Assembly: GCF_018598225.1 (NCBI RefSeq)
Contig: NZ_JAHESF010000009.1
Coordinates: 124,001 to 188,000 of the forward strand
Direction: 5' to 3'
Length of the DNA: 64,000 bases
Source: Chryseosolibacter histidinae
GTDB taxonomy: Bacteria > Bacteroidota > Bacteroidia > Cytophagales > Cyclobacteriaceae
Shown here in pieces: positions 44,711 through 53,238 of this stretch (the stretch's first letter is position 1; each line of letters starts with the position of its first letter). Both the position numbers and the translations under genes were made by a program. Under the pieces are notes generated by a model. That model did no database searches, was not told the origin of the DNA, and saw only the letters and a program-made list of their open reading frames with translations.

Positions 44711-44729
44711 TTATTGCAGCTAGTAACCC

Positions 44730-45674
44730 ATGACTCGCAGCTACACGCCTCCCCGCTTTCTCTTCTCGCCCCATCTAGAAACCATCTACCCGGCGTTGCT
44801 CAGGAGGGTCTCACTGCAGCCCTACACGCGCGAACGCATCACTACACCGGATGATGACTTCCTCGACCTCGACTGGCTCACGCAAGGATCGGACAAACTG
44901 GTGATCATCTCGCATGGTCTTGAAGGCAATACCACCCGCGCCTACATCAAGGGAATGGCCAGGGTCTTCTTCAGCAAGGGCTACGATGTGCTGGCCTGGA
45001 ACTATCGTGGCTGCAGCGAAGAGATGAACCGGCAGCTCAGATTTTATCACAGCGGCGCAACGGATGATCTGAACGTTGTGACCGACTATGCCATCGACCA
45101 GAAAAAATACAAAGCGCTCTACCTCATCGGCTTCAGCCTGGGCGGCAATATCACGCTCAAGTATCTGGGAGAAAAAACACCACGACCGGAGGTCCGGAAG
45201 GCTGTGGCGATCTCTGTGCCAATGGACCTGCAAACCAGCTGTGAGAAGATATCTCGTCCGTCCAACTGGATCTATGCCAACCGTTTCCTGAGAAGCCTGA
45301 AGAAGAAAGTACAGACCAAGGCTGCCCGCATGCCCGGCCTGGATGTTTCGGGTATAGACCGGATAAAAACACTCCAGCAGTTCGACGACCGCTACACGGC
45401 ACCACTGCATGGGTTCAGCAACGCCATCGATTATTATACGCGATGCAGCTCGATCCATTTTGTAAACAACATCGATATTCCCACGCTCATCATCAACACG
45501 CTGAACGATCCGTTCCTCAGCCCCGAGTGCTTTCCGGATGCACAGCTGAAAGACCATCGCCATGTGCAGCTCGAAATTCTTTTACGCGGCGGGCATGTAG
45601 GCTTCGCGCAATTCAACAAAAATGGACTATATTGGTCTGAACAGCGCGCGTTGTCTTTTATCGATGGCCAATAA
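44730..45674 (+). CDS. YheT-family alpha/beta hydrolase
   Basis: 314 residues. The nucleophile elbow is GFSLGGNITLKYLG (Ser in GFSLGG), the acid is in INTLNDPFLSPECFP and the His is in RGGHVGFAQF near the C-terminus, the arrangement of YheT/ABHD1-3 type esterases. The N-terminal PPRFLFSPHLETIYPALLRR matches the family's 'NGHLQTIYP' segment. Probable esterase or lipid hydrolase of unknown substrate. The next gene (SRAP-like) starts 27 nt later and is likely cotranscribed. Confidence 0.92.
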   Translation: MTRSYTPPRFLFSPHLETIYPALLRRVSLQPYTRERITTPDDDFLDLDWLTQGSDKLVIISHGLEGNTTRAYIKGMARVFFSKGYDVLAWNYRGCSEEMNRQLRFYHSGATDDLNVVTDYAIDQKKYKALYLIGFSLGGNITLKYLGEKTPRPEVRKAVAISVPMDLQTSCEKISRPSNWIYANRFLRSLKKKVQTKAARMPGLDVSGIDRIKTLQQFDDRYTAPLHGFSNAIDYYTRCSSIHFVNNIDIPTLIINTLNDPFLSPECFPDAQLKDHRHVQLEILLRGGHVGFAQFNKNGLYWSEQRALSFIDGQ

Positions 45675-45701
45675 TCTTTTTATCAACGTTAACACCCGGC
45701 T

Positions 45702-46400
45702 ATGATCGACCGGTACAGCATCACCACCTCTGCCGATGTGATCAGGGAGCGATTCTCTGTGGACTTCCTCGATCTCTACAAGGCACATTACAATGCTGCC
45801 CCCACCAGGTTGCTTCCTGTGATCACCGCCTCCGGCGCCAAAGGTATTTCATCTTTCTACTGGGGCACCTCTCCCGAGTGGTCGAAGAACAAGGTGGTGA
45901 GTGAAAAGATCATTAACACCCGGGCGGAGAGCTTCGCCGAAAAACCCTCGCTGCTGAAAGCTTTGAAAAAGAACCGGTGCATCATTCCCGCCGATGGTTT
46001 CTATGGCTGGAAAAAAGTAGGCAAAAAAACGGCGATCCCTTACAGGTTCGTTTTGAACACAAGAGATCCCTTTTCGATTGCAGGGCTTTGGGAAGAGTTT
46101 GAAGACACGGATGGCAACCAGATCCGCACGTTTACCATGATCACCCAGGTTGCCAATGACCTAGTGAGCCAGGTACAGGAAAGGATGCCGGTGATACTGA
46201 CACGGCAATCTGAAAAAGTATGGCTTGACAATGGAAGCAATGAAGAAACGTTGCTGGGACTGCTCACGACCTACCCCGCTGCGGCCATGAATCATTACCC
46301 GGTATCTCCGGGCATCAGCGATGTGCGATCAGATGTTCCCTCCCTGATCATTCCCACACCACCCTCGGACCAGCATGGGAACCTTACTTTATTTGATTAG
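45702..46400 (+). CDS. SRAP (YedK/HMCES) homologue lacking the catalytic residues
   Basis: 232 residues over the SRAP fold. Conserved family segments are present: YNAAPTR, NTRAESF, CIIPADGFYGWKK, PYRF, ERMPVIL. However, the canonical N-terminus MCGRYS reads MIDRYS here (catalytic Cys2 is Ile), the catalytic Glu of GFYEWKK is Gly, and the His of HxRMP is Gln (QERMP). These three residues form and resolve the thiazolidine crosslink to abasic sites in single-stranded DNA. The protein therefore should not make the crosslink, though it may still bind DNA. The rest of the reading frame is intact, so this is a maintained pseudoenzyme or an altered-function paralogue rather than a decaying gene. No second SRAP gene is in the window. 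Confidence 0.88.
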   Translation: MIDRYSITTSADVIRERFSVDFLDLYKAHYNAAPTRLLPVITASGAKGISSFYWGTSPEWSKNKVVSEKIINTRAESFAEKPSLLKALKKNRCIIPADGFYGWKKVGKKTAIPYRFVLNTRDPFSIAGLWEEFEDTDGNQIRTFTMITQVANDLVSQVQERMPVILTRQSEKVWLDNGSNEETLLGLLTTYPAAAMNHYPVSPGISDVRSDVPSLIIPTPPSDQHGNLTLFD

Positions 46401-46402
46401 GA

Positions 46403-46435
46403 TAGTCGGTAATTGGTGATCGGTAGGTTAATCGG
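46403..46435. repeat. short-period repeat family E, left boundary of a low-GC segment
   Basis: ATAGTCGGTAATTGGTGATC followed by GGTAGGTTAATCGG, 3 nt after the SRAP stop. Its reverse complement resembles the block at 49613-49662 (CCGATCACTGATCACCGATT). The two lie in inverted orientation about 3.2 kb apart. Confidence 0.75.
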
Positions 46436-46532
46436 CATTAGGCCATCGCAAAAACTTATTCCACTAAAATGGACCCAATTTATTGGTTTCACTACTGAAT
46501 ATCATTGATTTATCTGAAGGTTCATAAACCAG

Positions 46533-46572
46533 ACCGTCCCAAAAGCATGCTATACCTTGCTTTCGGGACGGT
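46533..46572. terminator. strong hairpin between convergent genes
   Basis: ACCGTCCCAAAAGCA pairs with TGCTTTCGGGACGGT across a 10 nt loop (TGCTATACCT), with one mismatch/wobble. It lies between the SRAP stop and the stop of the minus-strand propeller gene. Neither side has a long U run, so it may be a bidirectional terminator or an RNA-stabilising hairpin. Confidence 0.65.
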
Positions 46573-46606
46573 TGAATGTTGAACAAAAGATGGAGGGCAA
46601 GTAAAA

Positions 46607-48984
46607 TTATCTTTCGATCCGGATTCTCCTCGACACAACTTCTTCGTTGGCAGCTCCAATAATTCTAACAATGTAGATACCTGCTCGTAAATGCCCAACG
46701 TTTAGATTAACTGAAGGCTCGTTATTGTATATTTTTTTAGAAATGTTTAGAGTACCCATTGCATCGACTACCTGAACTTCGATTATCTGCGGGACAGATG
46801 GTAGTAAAATAGTAAGGTTGTCCACAGTGGGATTTGGGAACACTTCGAATTGCCTCGCTGTGCGATTGGATGTGCTTGCTGCAAACAGGGTTGATTCAGG
46901 AAAATTTGAGATCTCCAGGGCATGATTGGCTGCCGAGACTGTATAAATGTAATCACCGGCAACAGCAATACCCTGTGCGCCATCCAGCAATGCTCCGGAT
47001 GTCCCGTGAACAAGGGTTCCCTTATGTGTAGGTGCGGAAGAATTCGATATGTCGATAACCTCCACGGCATCGCCCAAATTACTGGCGACGAAGGCGTAGT
47101 TCCCCCTCACTACAACAGAGATGGCTCCATACAGGTTGGCCCCCCCCCACCATCAAAGATAGATCCTACCAGAACGGGCACGGTGGGATTGGTTACATCT
47201 ACAATTTTCAGAGCACCATCCCAACTCGCTACATAAGCGTAGCTCCCGACAACATATACAGACATCGGCCGCGAAACAGTCAACTTGCCTGCATGCACAG
47301 GACTAGAGGGGTTGGTGACGTTTACTATTTCCAGTGCATCACTGCCGTAACTGGCTATATATGCATAGTTTCCTGACACAAAAACACCATTGGGGGAGCT
47401 TATCGCGGCACCGCCGCTCCCATTGGTGATACTTCCTTTATGAAAAGGAGCACTAGAATTAGTTACATCGATGATTTCAAGGGCATTACTCAGCTTGCTG
47501 GCAACGTAAGCATGACTACCTGAGACATAAACAGCATAAGCGTCATCCAGTAATGCACCGCCAGACAGATGCGTGAGGCTCCCAGCATGGGACGGAGCTA
47601 CCGGGTTGCTAACATCCACGATCTCCAATGCATCGCTATTGCGACTGGCTACATAAGCATAATTCCCCACTACATGAACGGAGGCTGCGCCCCATAGTTT
47701 GGCATTGCACGTGTTTGAATGGGCGAGAGCACCTTTTGCCACCGGCACAGATGGATTTGTTATATCAATTATCTGCAAAGCGCTGCTACTATAGGCAGTG
47801 ACATAAGCATAATTCCCGGATACAAAAACAGACTGAGGATTGATTAATAATGTCCCTCCCATTCCATCTCTTACAGCACTTCTGTGGACAGGAACAGACG
47901 GGCTTGATACGTTTATGATCTCAAGTGCGGCACTGCTACTGCTTGCGACGTAAGCATTGCCACCAGCAACAAAAATAGACGACGGTGTTGCAAGTAATGC
48001 CCCACCAGTGCAATTCGTGAGGCTGGCATGATGTACGGGAGCAGCCGGTGTCGAAACATTCACGATCTCCAAAGAATTGCCGCCACTATTGACAACATAG
48101 GCGTATCCTCCAGACGTATAAATCGATTTTGGGCTACTAAGCAAGGCGCCGCCTGAACCGTTGATCAGTTTCCCAGCATGAGTAGGCGCTCCGGGTGAAC
48201 TAACATTCAGAATTTCTATGGAACCTAAATTGGCTACATAGGCGTACCCACCCGTGATATGAATGCCATTAGGGGAACTGATGCTGGCCCCGCCTGTGCC
48301 ATTGAGTATTTTCCCGGCGTGCGTTGGATTGGAGGGGTTTGTAATATTGACGATCTCGACCGCATTGCCGCTGCTGCTAGTAACGTAAGCATAGTTACCC
48401 AATACAGAAACGCCCGATGTGGTTCCAAATATAGCACCTCCACTGCCATGCAAGATTTTACCCTGATGAATTGGAGCAGCGGGATTTGACACATTCACGA
48501 TTTCCAAAGCATTGAGACTAGCTACGTAAGCATAGTTACCGGAAACGAAAACAGAAGCAGCATCGGCTAGCGCCGCACTTCCTCCGTTGACAATAAAACC
48601 AGTGTGCACAGGAGCACTGGGATTACTAATGTTAATAATTTCCAGGGCGTCGCTGTTCAAGCTGGTCACGTAAGCGTAGCTGCCCGAAACAAAAACAGAT
48701 GTTGGATAATCCAATTTCGTGGCACCACCATTGATAAGGAAACCCAACGGAGAGGGCGTGTTGGGATTGCTGACGTCGAAAATCTGGAAAGAATTACTGG
48801 TTGCGCTCACAACGTAGGCGTAAATACCATCCACAACAACCGAAGTGGGATAACCCAGCTGCGCCGAACCAAGCCCATGATCAGTAACATTAGTTACATG
48901 AGTGGGATTTACTACTTGCGCAGTTACAGCAACGACTAGGCAAAAAGTAGCCAGCCCGGTAGCGAAAGCATGCTTATTTTTCAT
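46607..48984 (-). pseudogene. two-propeller T9SS surface protein, frameshifted at a G9 tract (possibly phase-variable)
   Basis: Start at ATG 48984 (MKNKHAFATGLATFCLVVAV, signal peptide to about TAQ); the frame is open further upstream but lacks a signal there. Repeats of about 42-50 residues with the core GNYAYVASxxSDALEIVNVS (LVIVD-type propeller blades) follow. Twelve blades lie before 47148; the frame then shifts at nine G (minus strand) and stops at 47110. In the other frame two more blades (NYAFVASNLGDAVEVI; DYIYTVSAANHALEI) and a T9SS sorting domain (FEVFPNPTVDNLTILLPS; GIYIVRIIGAANEEVVSRRI) continue to the stop at 46607. Ten (or seven) G would join all 14 blades, that is two seven-bladed propellers, to the sorting domain. 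By eye the gene has lower GC than its neighbours. Alternatives: sequencing error or a plain pseudogene. Confidence 0.85.
47140..47148 (-). repeat. homopolymer G9 tract (C9 on plus strand) at the frameshift
   Basis: Nine G in a row within GATGGT-G9-CCAACC. Codons read Asp-Gly-Gly-Gly-Gly-Pro and then a stop 12 codons on (TAG at 47112-47110). With ten G they read Asp-Gly-Gly-Gly-Gly-Ala-Asn-Leu and continue in frame with the last two propeller blades and the sorting domain. Runs of this length slip during replication. Confidence 0.9.
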
Positions 48985-49286
48985 AGGGTTTTGTTTTAAG
49001 TTTTTAAACGAATTATAATACCAGAAGTTAGCCCTCAATTAAAATCTTTCGAGTGTTCTTTAACACAACGAGGTGGTTACTGCTACAGTTTGTATCGCAA
49101 GTGACTACGTGGCTAATGCTATGCATATACTTAGGCATTCGGGTTCTTAAAAAAGCAAGGTTTGTATCATCTGTTAGACAACACCCCGATTGCCACCAAC
49201 GTCCATGATTGAATTGTTTTTGTACAATTTTCAAGAAAAGTCAACCTTCGATAATAGGGTGTACTATCTCTTAAGGCCATTTAGTT

Positions 49287-49644
49287 ATGGATATTTTGAA
49301 GCATTCGAAAAAGCTTCCTAAAGAAGAAATGTATTCGTTTAAAGAGCAGGAAAGTAGCTCATCACGCTCAATTGGATACTCAAATTGCTCACGCCTGGGG
49401 AAAACGGAAGTATGAAAAGCACTTCATAAGTAAGTTAACAGACGCCGATGGAGAACAATTGGAAACGCAACATTGGATTGAAACTGCACTGGATTGTTCC
49501 TATACATCCAAGGAACTTGCAGATGGCCTATTACAGCAATGTTCGTCTCTAGGAAGGATGCTGAATTCAATGATCAATAAATCTGCATCTTTTTGCAATA
49601 ATGCACCACTGAATAATAATCAAGCACCGAATACCGATCACTGA
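49287..49644 (+). pseudogene. four-helix-bundle protein (23S rRNA intervening-sequence type), frameshifted
   Basis: From ATG 49287 the first frame reads SKKLPKEEMYSFKEQ and then SRSIG, the usual beginning of helix 1-2 of this family (KxxPKEExYxLxxQ, SxSIxxNIAE). At about 49370 the reading has to move by one base to continue: AHAWGKRKYEKHFISKLTDA, ETQHWIETALDCSYTSKEL and LGRMLNSMINK then follow to 49644, matching the family's C-terminal half. The first frame stops at about 49414. The usual N-terminal ~15 residues are also missing. The family is of unknown function and often sits in rRNA introns. Nothing suggests the gene still makes a normal product. Confidence 0.75.
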
Positions 49645-49662
49645 TCACCGATTACCACTTAC
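49613..49662. repeat. short-period repeat family E, right boundary of the low-GC segment
   Basis: ATAATCAAGCACCGAATACC followed by GATCACTGATCACCGATTACC, ending 4 nt before the stop codon of the 49666 gene. It is inverted relative to 46403-46435. The last residues of the four-helix-bundle remnant (NNNQAPNTDH) are encoded by this repeat. Confidence 0.75.
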
Positions 49663-49665
49663 CCC

Positions 49666-50634
49666 TCAAAACCCGTCGTCGTCATCCTCTTTTTTCTTCT
49701 CTTCCGGTGTGACCTCAGGCTGCTCGGGTTGCTTCTTATCCTTCTTCGGTTTCTTCACCTTCTTCACTTTGGGCTTCTTCTCCCTGCGTGAAGGTTTTTT
49801 CTCCTCCTGGCCGGGCTGGGGCACTTCTGCCTGTGAAACGGTGTCGGCTTCTTCTATGAAATCAAATTCGTCTTCCGCAGGTGTTTGTGTGGCTGTTGAA
49901 TCCACGGCCTCTTTAGGCTTCTTTTTGAACAGTCCTTTCAGGCCCAGACCCTTGCGTTTTTCTTTACCCGCTGCCTTCTCCTCTCCTTCTTCTGCACCTC
50001 CACCGGCCTGCTGCATTTTCGCGATCCGCACATCCGGTAGTATGAGCGCATCCCGCAGGTACCACATGTAGTTGTCCTGGGTAACGTTGTAACGCACGTC
50101 GGCGATATAGTATTTAGGGATCTGCGGCACCCATTTGTTCAGCACGGAATCGTACAGGAGGCTATCCGGGGTATTGTACTTCAACAGCCTTACTTCACGG
50201 TCTTTGGTGATCACGTAAATGCTGTCGAGGGGCTCGGAAACCGAATCTGCCGGGGCCTGGGGCACGTCTACGATCATGGTGGTGTCTCTGATCGACTTGG
50301 CGGCACGTTCAAAATCGGCCATGGAAACCGAATCTGCGCCCTTACCTTTTCCTGACAGCGAATCCGGCACATGCACCGGTACCGGCTTCATCTGCACGGT
50401 GCGCAGACTGCGGACCTTGCGCTGATACGAGACCGGTTCTGCAATGAGATATTTGTTCTTGCTGGCTGTATAGATCTTGGGGGTTGAATCCTCCTGGAAG
50501 TAGCTGAACTTCTTCCTGAGCTCATCCTTATCGTAAATAAAGGCACTTTGGTAAGCAGGGCAAACCATCCGCTGGGTGCAGGAACCCAACAAAAGGCACA
50601 TCAAGCCAAAAAAGACGCTAAAAGCCCTGGTCAT
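49666..50634 (-). CDS. lipoprotein of unknown function with lysine-rich tail
   Basis: 322 residues. The lipobox LLGSC places the lipidated Cys at residue 19; Thr-Gln follows, not the acidic surface-export signal, so a periplasmic face is likely. Residues ~20-200 form a mixed domain (YQSAFIYDKDELRKKFSYFQ; YYIADVRYNVTQDNYMWYLR). Residues ~210-322 are low complexity, very rich in Lys, Glu and Pro, ending EEKKKEDDDDGF, so strongly charged and probably disordered. I know no function. It is convergent with the four-helix-bundle remnant, separated by a family E repeat. Confidence 0.75.
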   Translation of the reverse strand: MTRAFSVFFGLMCLLLGSCTQRMVCPAYQSAFIYDKDELRKKFSYFQEDSTPKIYTASKNKYLIAEPVSYQRKVRSLRTVQMKPVPVHVPDSLSGKGKGADSVSMADFERAAKSIRDTTMIVDVPQAPADSVSEPLDSIYVITKDREVRLLKYNTPDSLLYDSVLNKWVPQIPKYYIADVRYNVTQDNYMWYLRDALILPDVRIAKMQQAGGGAEEGEEKAAGKEKRKGLGLKGLFKKKPKEAVDSTATQTPAEDEFDFIEEADTVSQAEVPQPGQEEKKPSRREKKPKVKKVKKPKKDKKQPEQPEVTPEEKKKEDDDDGF

Positions 50635-50778
50635 GAACGGGGTAATTCAAGCAAAAATAAGGAAATAAACCCATAAAACAGCGCAGAAAAGCCAGGTAGA
50701 CGCATGGAAATGTACTCATTTTTCTAACGCTCGGAGGGGGGATTTAGTGAGCGGAGATTATGAAAAAGTACTGGAATC

Positions 50779-50913
50779 GTTGCCAGTTGCCTGTTACCGG
50801 TTGCCAGTTAGGGTGGGTGCACTATCACATGATCGTTCCATGTCCAGATGCATGGCTCAATGGGCGTTTCAGCACCGAACGAAACCGGTAACTGGCACCG
50901 GTAACCGGCAACC
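50779..50913. repeat. short-period repeat family F, inverted pair
   Basis: Left arm 50779-50811 is GTTGCCAGTTGCCTGTTACC then GGTTGCCAGTTAG; right arm 50883-50913 is AACCGGTAACTGGCACCGGT then AACCGGCAAC. The loop is about 70 nt. The element ends 2 nt before the stop codon of the next minus-strand gene (50915). Confidence 0.88.
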
Positions 50914-50914
50914 C

Positions 50915-51145
50915 TCAAAGGAGTCTCTTCAGAATAATGAACAACACCCCCAGCAGGAAGATAATGATCGAGATCTTATTGATCCCGTGCATCATTTTGA
51001 TATTGATGTTGGTAGGCCTTGAAGGGTCTTTGCCCCTGAAAAAATACCCTCCTACTTCTCCGAGCCGGAAAAAATTCCTGAACCAGCTCCCCTTCTTTTC
51101 CCCGTGCGGCCGTGTGCCGTGGATCGTATTGTTGTCTTCAGCCAT
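50915..51145 (-). CDS. small conserved membrane protein (DUF6728-like)
   Basis: 76 residues. A polar N-terminus leads to FFRLGEVGGYFFRGKDPSRP, then a helix break and a C-terminal transmembrane segment (INKISIIIFLLGVLFIILKR). The GEVxGYFFRxKDP motif followed by NxxxxMMHGINKIS and one TM helix recalls a small Cytophagales family I know as DUF6728; that number is from memory and the match is by eye. It directly follows ispG (its ATG overlaps the last base of the ispG stop), so the two are translationally coupled. Function unknown. Confidence 0.7.
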   Translation of the reverse strand: MAEDNNTIHGTRPHGEKKGSWFRNFFRLGEVGGYFFRGKDPSRPTNINIKMMHGINKISIIIFLLGVLFIILKRLL

Positions 51146-53115
51146 TATCCTGCGTGATTAACTTCCGGTATCTCGAGCCAGTTTCCGTCTTCGCGGATCA
51201 GCTCTATCAATTCATCAACAGCTTTTGCCGTGGGAACGTTTCTTTTTACAACCTCTTTTCCGCGGTACAGGGTGATCCTGCCGGGACCTGACCCTACATA
51301 GCCATAGTCTGCATCGGCCATCTCTCCCGGTCCGTTCACAATACATCCCATGATGCCGATCTTCACACCTTTGAGGTGGAATGTGCGCGACCTTATTTTC
51401 GCCGTAGTCTCCTGCAGATCGAACAACGTACGCCCGCATGAAGGACATGAAATGTATTCGGTCTTCGAGATCCGGGTTCGCGTGGCCTGAAGGATATTGA
51501 ACGCGGTCTCGTTCACCATCTTGTCGCCTCCGCAGTTGGTGGCCGCGATGAAGACGCCATCGCCCAATCCGTCTATCAGCAAACCTCCGATGTCGGTTGC
51601 CGCATAAAGCTGAAGCTTCTCAGGGGTCAGGTTCTCATAGGCACGCCCGATCACCACAGGCACCCTGCATCCCTGGGTCAGAAGCTCTACGAACAGCTTC
51701 CGCTGCTCCGCCATGCCGTGCGCGTTGTAGGTATCGATCAGCAGCACTGCCGTGGCATCGTTGTTCAGCTTCGCTACCAGCGGCGAGGTGATATCTTTCA
51801 GACAGGCATAAACAAAATTAAGACGCGGCGACAATTCCGTGGCAGCATCGAGGTAGGCTTCAGACCTGATGAAGGGGTAAGCGCGGTCCTGGTGTTTCTG
51901 CGCGAGCCACGTTTTGTGATTATAAATCAGTCCGAGGGTTCCGGGGATCGCAAAATCGATCGTCTGATCGCCGAGGAAAACATAATCGCATGCCAGGTCG
52001 GAGATGTTCCACTTGTCGAGCGGAACGGAATAATGATAACCCACACCGAAGAACGACGCGGGCGTGATCTTTTCGCGCGCTGAAAAATCGGCAATGACCC
52101 TGGGCACCTGGTGATGGCCGAAGTTCATCACTTCGTGGGTAACCCTCCTGGCATACGCAAACGGATCGATGGGATACTGTGTGATCTCGGGAATAGCAGC
52201 ATGACCGCTCCGGGTAGTGTAGCGATCGGCCAGGGTTTTGGCTACAGGCACCTCTGCTTCAGGCTCTTCCGTCAGTGACACCCTGATGGTATCGCCGAGA
52301 CCATCTTCCAGTAGCGTGCCGATGCCCACGGAAGATTTGATCCTGCCGTCTTCACCGTCGCCCGCCTCCGTCACGCCCAGGTGCAACGGATAAGGTTTGA
52401 ATCCTTCCTCGTCAAGCTTCTGCACCAGCAGGCGGTAGGCTTGCACCATCACCTGCGGGTTGCTCGACTTCATGGAAAGAACGATATCATAATACTGGAG
52501 GTCTTCACAGATGCGCAGGAACTCGAGCGCTGACTCTACCATGCCCAGGGGCGTGTCTCCGTAGCGGCTCATGATCCTGTCTGAGAGCGAGCCGTGGTTG
52601 GTGCCGATACGCATGGCGGTTCCGTACTCCTTGCAGATCTTCACCAGCGGCGTGAACTTCTGGCGGATCCTGTCAAGCTCGGCTTCATACGAGGCGTCGG
52701 TGTACTCGATCTCTTCAAAGCGTTTTTTATCGGCGTAGTTTCCGGGGTTGATCCTCACCTTTTCAACGATCCGGGCAGCCAGCTCGGCGGCGTTGGGTGT
52801 AAAGTGGATATCAGCGATCAGTGGAACGGTATAGCCCCTCATGCGGAGCTCTTTCTTGATCGCTTCCAGGTTTTGTGCTTCTTTGACGCTGGGCGCCGTA
52901 ATGCGCACGTATTCGCAGCCGGCATCCACCATGCGGATCGTCTGCTCCACTGAGCCATGGGTATCCATGGTGTCTACCGTGGTCATCGACTGGATCCGGA
53001 TAGGGTTCTCTCCCCCCATCGGCAGATCACCGATCTTTACTTCTATGGTCTTTCGGCGGCTATACTGGACCAGGCTATTACAATATTGCTTGACGGACTC
53101 GATCGGGGAATTCAC
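51145..53115 (-). CDS. ispG: 4-hydroxy-3-methylbut-2-enyl diphosphate synthase, long form
   Basis: About 656 residues from the GTG at 53115; an ATG at 53151 is also in frame, but it lies upstream of the predicted transcription start (-7 box at 53133-53140), so the GTG (VNSPIESVKQYCNSLVQYSR) is preferred. The N-terminal TIM barrel holds RIQSMTTVDTMDT and RIGTNHGSLSDR; the middle ~250 residues are the insertion found in the long Bacteroidetes, Chlamydia and plant enzymes; the C-terminal domain has the 4Fe-4S ligands in CPSCGRTLFDLQ and GCIVNGPGEMADADYG. IspG converts MEcPP to HMBPP in the MEP isoprenoid pathway, with electrons from flavodoxin or ferredoxin. Confidence 0.96.
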   Translation of the reverse strand: MNSPIESVKQYCNSLVQYSRRKTIEVKIGDLPMGGENPIRIQSMTTVDTMDTHGSVEQTIRMVDAGCEYVRITAPSVKEAQNLEAIKKELRMRGYTVPLIADIHFTPNAAELAARIVEKVRINPGNYADKKRFEEIEYTDASYEAELDRIRQKFTPLVKICKEYGTAMRIGTNHGSLSDRIMSRYGDTPLGMVESALEFLRICEDLQYYDIVLSMKSSNPQVMVQAYRLLVQKLDEEGFKPYPLHLGVTEAGDGEDGRIKSSVGIGTLLEDGLGDTIRVSLTEEPEAEVPVAKTLADRYTTRSGHAAIPEITQYPIDPFAYARRVTHEVMNFGHHQVPRVIADFSAREKITPASFFGVGYHYSVPLDKWNISDLACDYVFLGDQTIDFAIPGTLGLIYNHKTWLAQKHQDRAYPFIRSEAYLDAATELSPRLNFVYACLKDITSPLVAKLNNDATAVLLIDTYNAHGMAEQRKLFVELLTQGCRVPVVIGRAYENLTPEKLQLYAATDIGGLLIDGLGDGVFIAATNCGGDKMVNETAFNILQATRTRISKTEYISCPSCGRTLFDLQETTAKIRSRTFHLKGVKIGIMGCIVNGPGEMADADYGYVGSGPGRITLYRGKEVVKRNVPTAKAVDELIELIREDGNWLEIPEVNHAG

Positions 53116-53132
53116 ACGCTCTCGGTTTAGTG

Positions 53133-53140
53133 CAAAATTA
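53133..53140 (-). promoter_or_regulatory. -7 promoter box TAATTTTG for ispG
   Basis: Minus-strand TAATTTTG followed by CAC; transcription is expected to start near 53127, giving a leader of about 12 nt before the GTG at 53115. Immediately upstream is the family A repeat. Confidence 0.55.
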
Positions 53141-53149
53141 ACGAAATAC

Positions 53150-53221
53150 AAGGTACGAAGTACGAGGTACGAGGTACGATTTGCGGTGCTTTTCGTACTT
53201 CGTATCTCGTACCTCGTACTT
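53150..53221. repeat. short-period repeat family A, inverted pair
   Basis: Left arm 53150-53181 (AAGGTACGAAGTACGAGGTA...) and right arm 53193-53220 (TTCGTACTTCGTATCTCGTA...) pair across a loop of ~12 nt (TTGCGGTGCTTT). It lies between the SDR stop (53239) and the ispG promoter. Confidence 0.9.
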
Positions 53222-53238
53222 TAAACGTACTTTGTCCA

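Noticed and set aside
49028-49234. Open frame of 68 codons on the minus strand upstream of the propeller gene
   Set aside because: Cys- and His-containing random-looking sequence without a recognisable family, ending just before the propeller signal peptide; could be leader sequence. Too weak to call.
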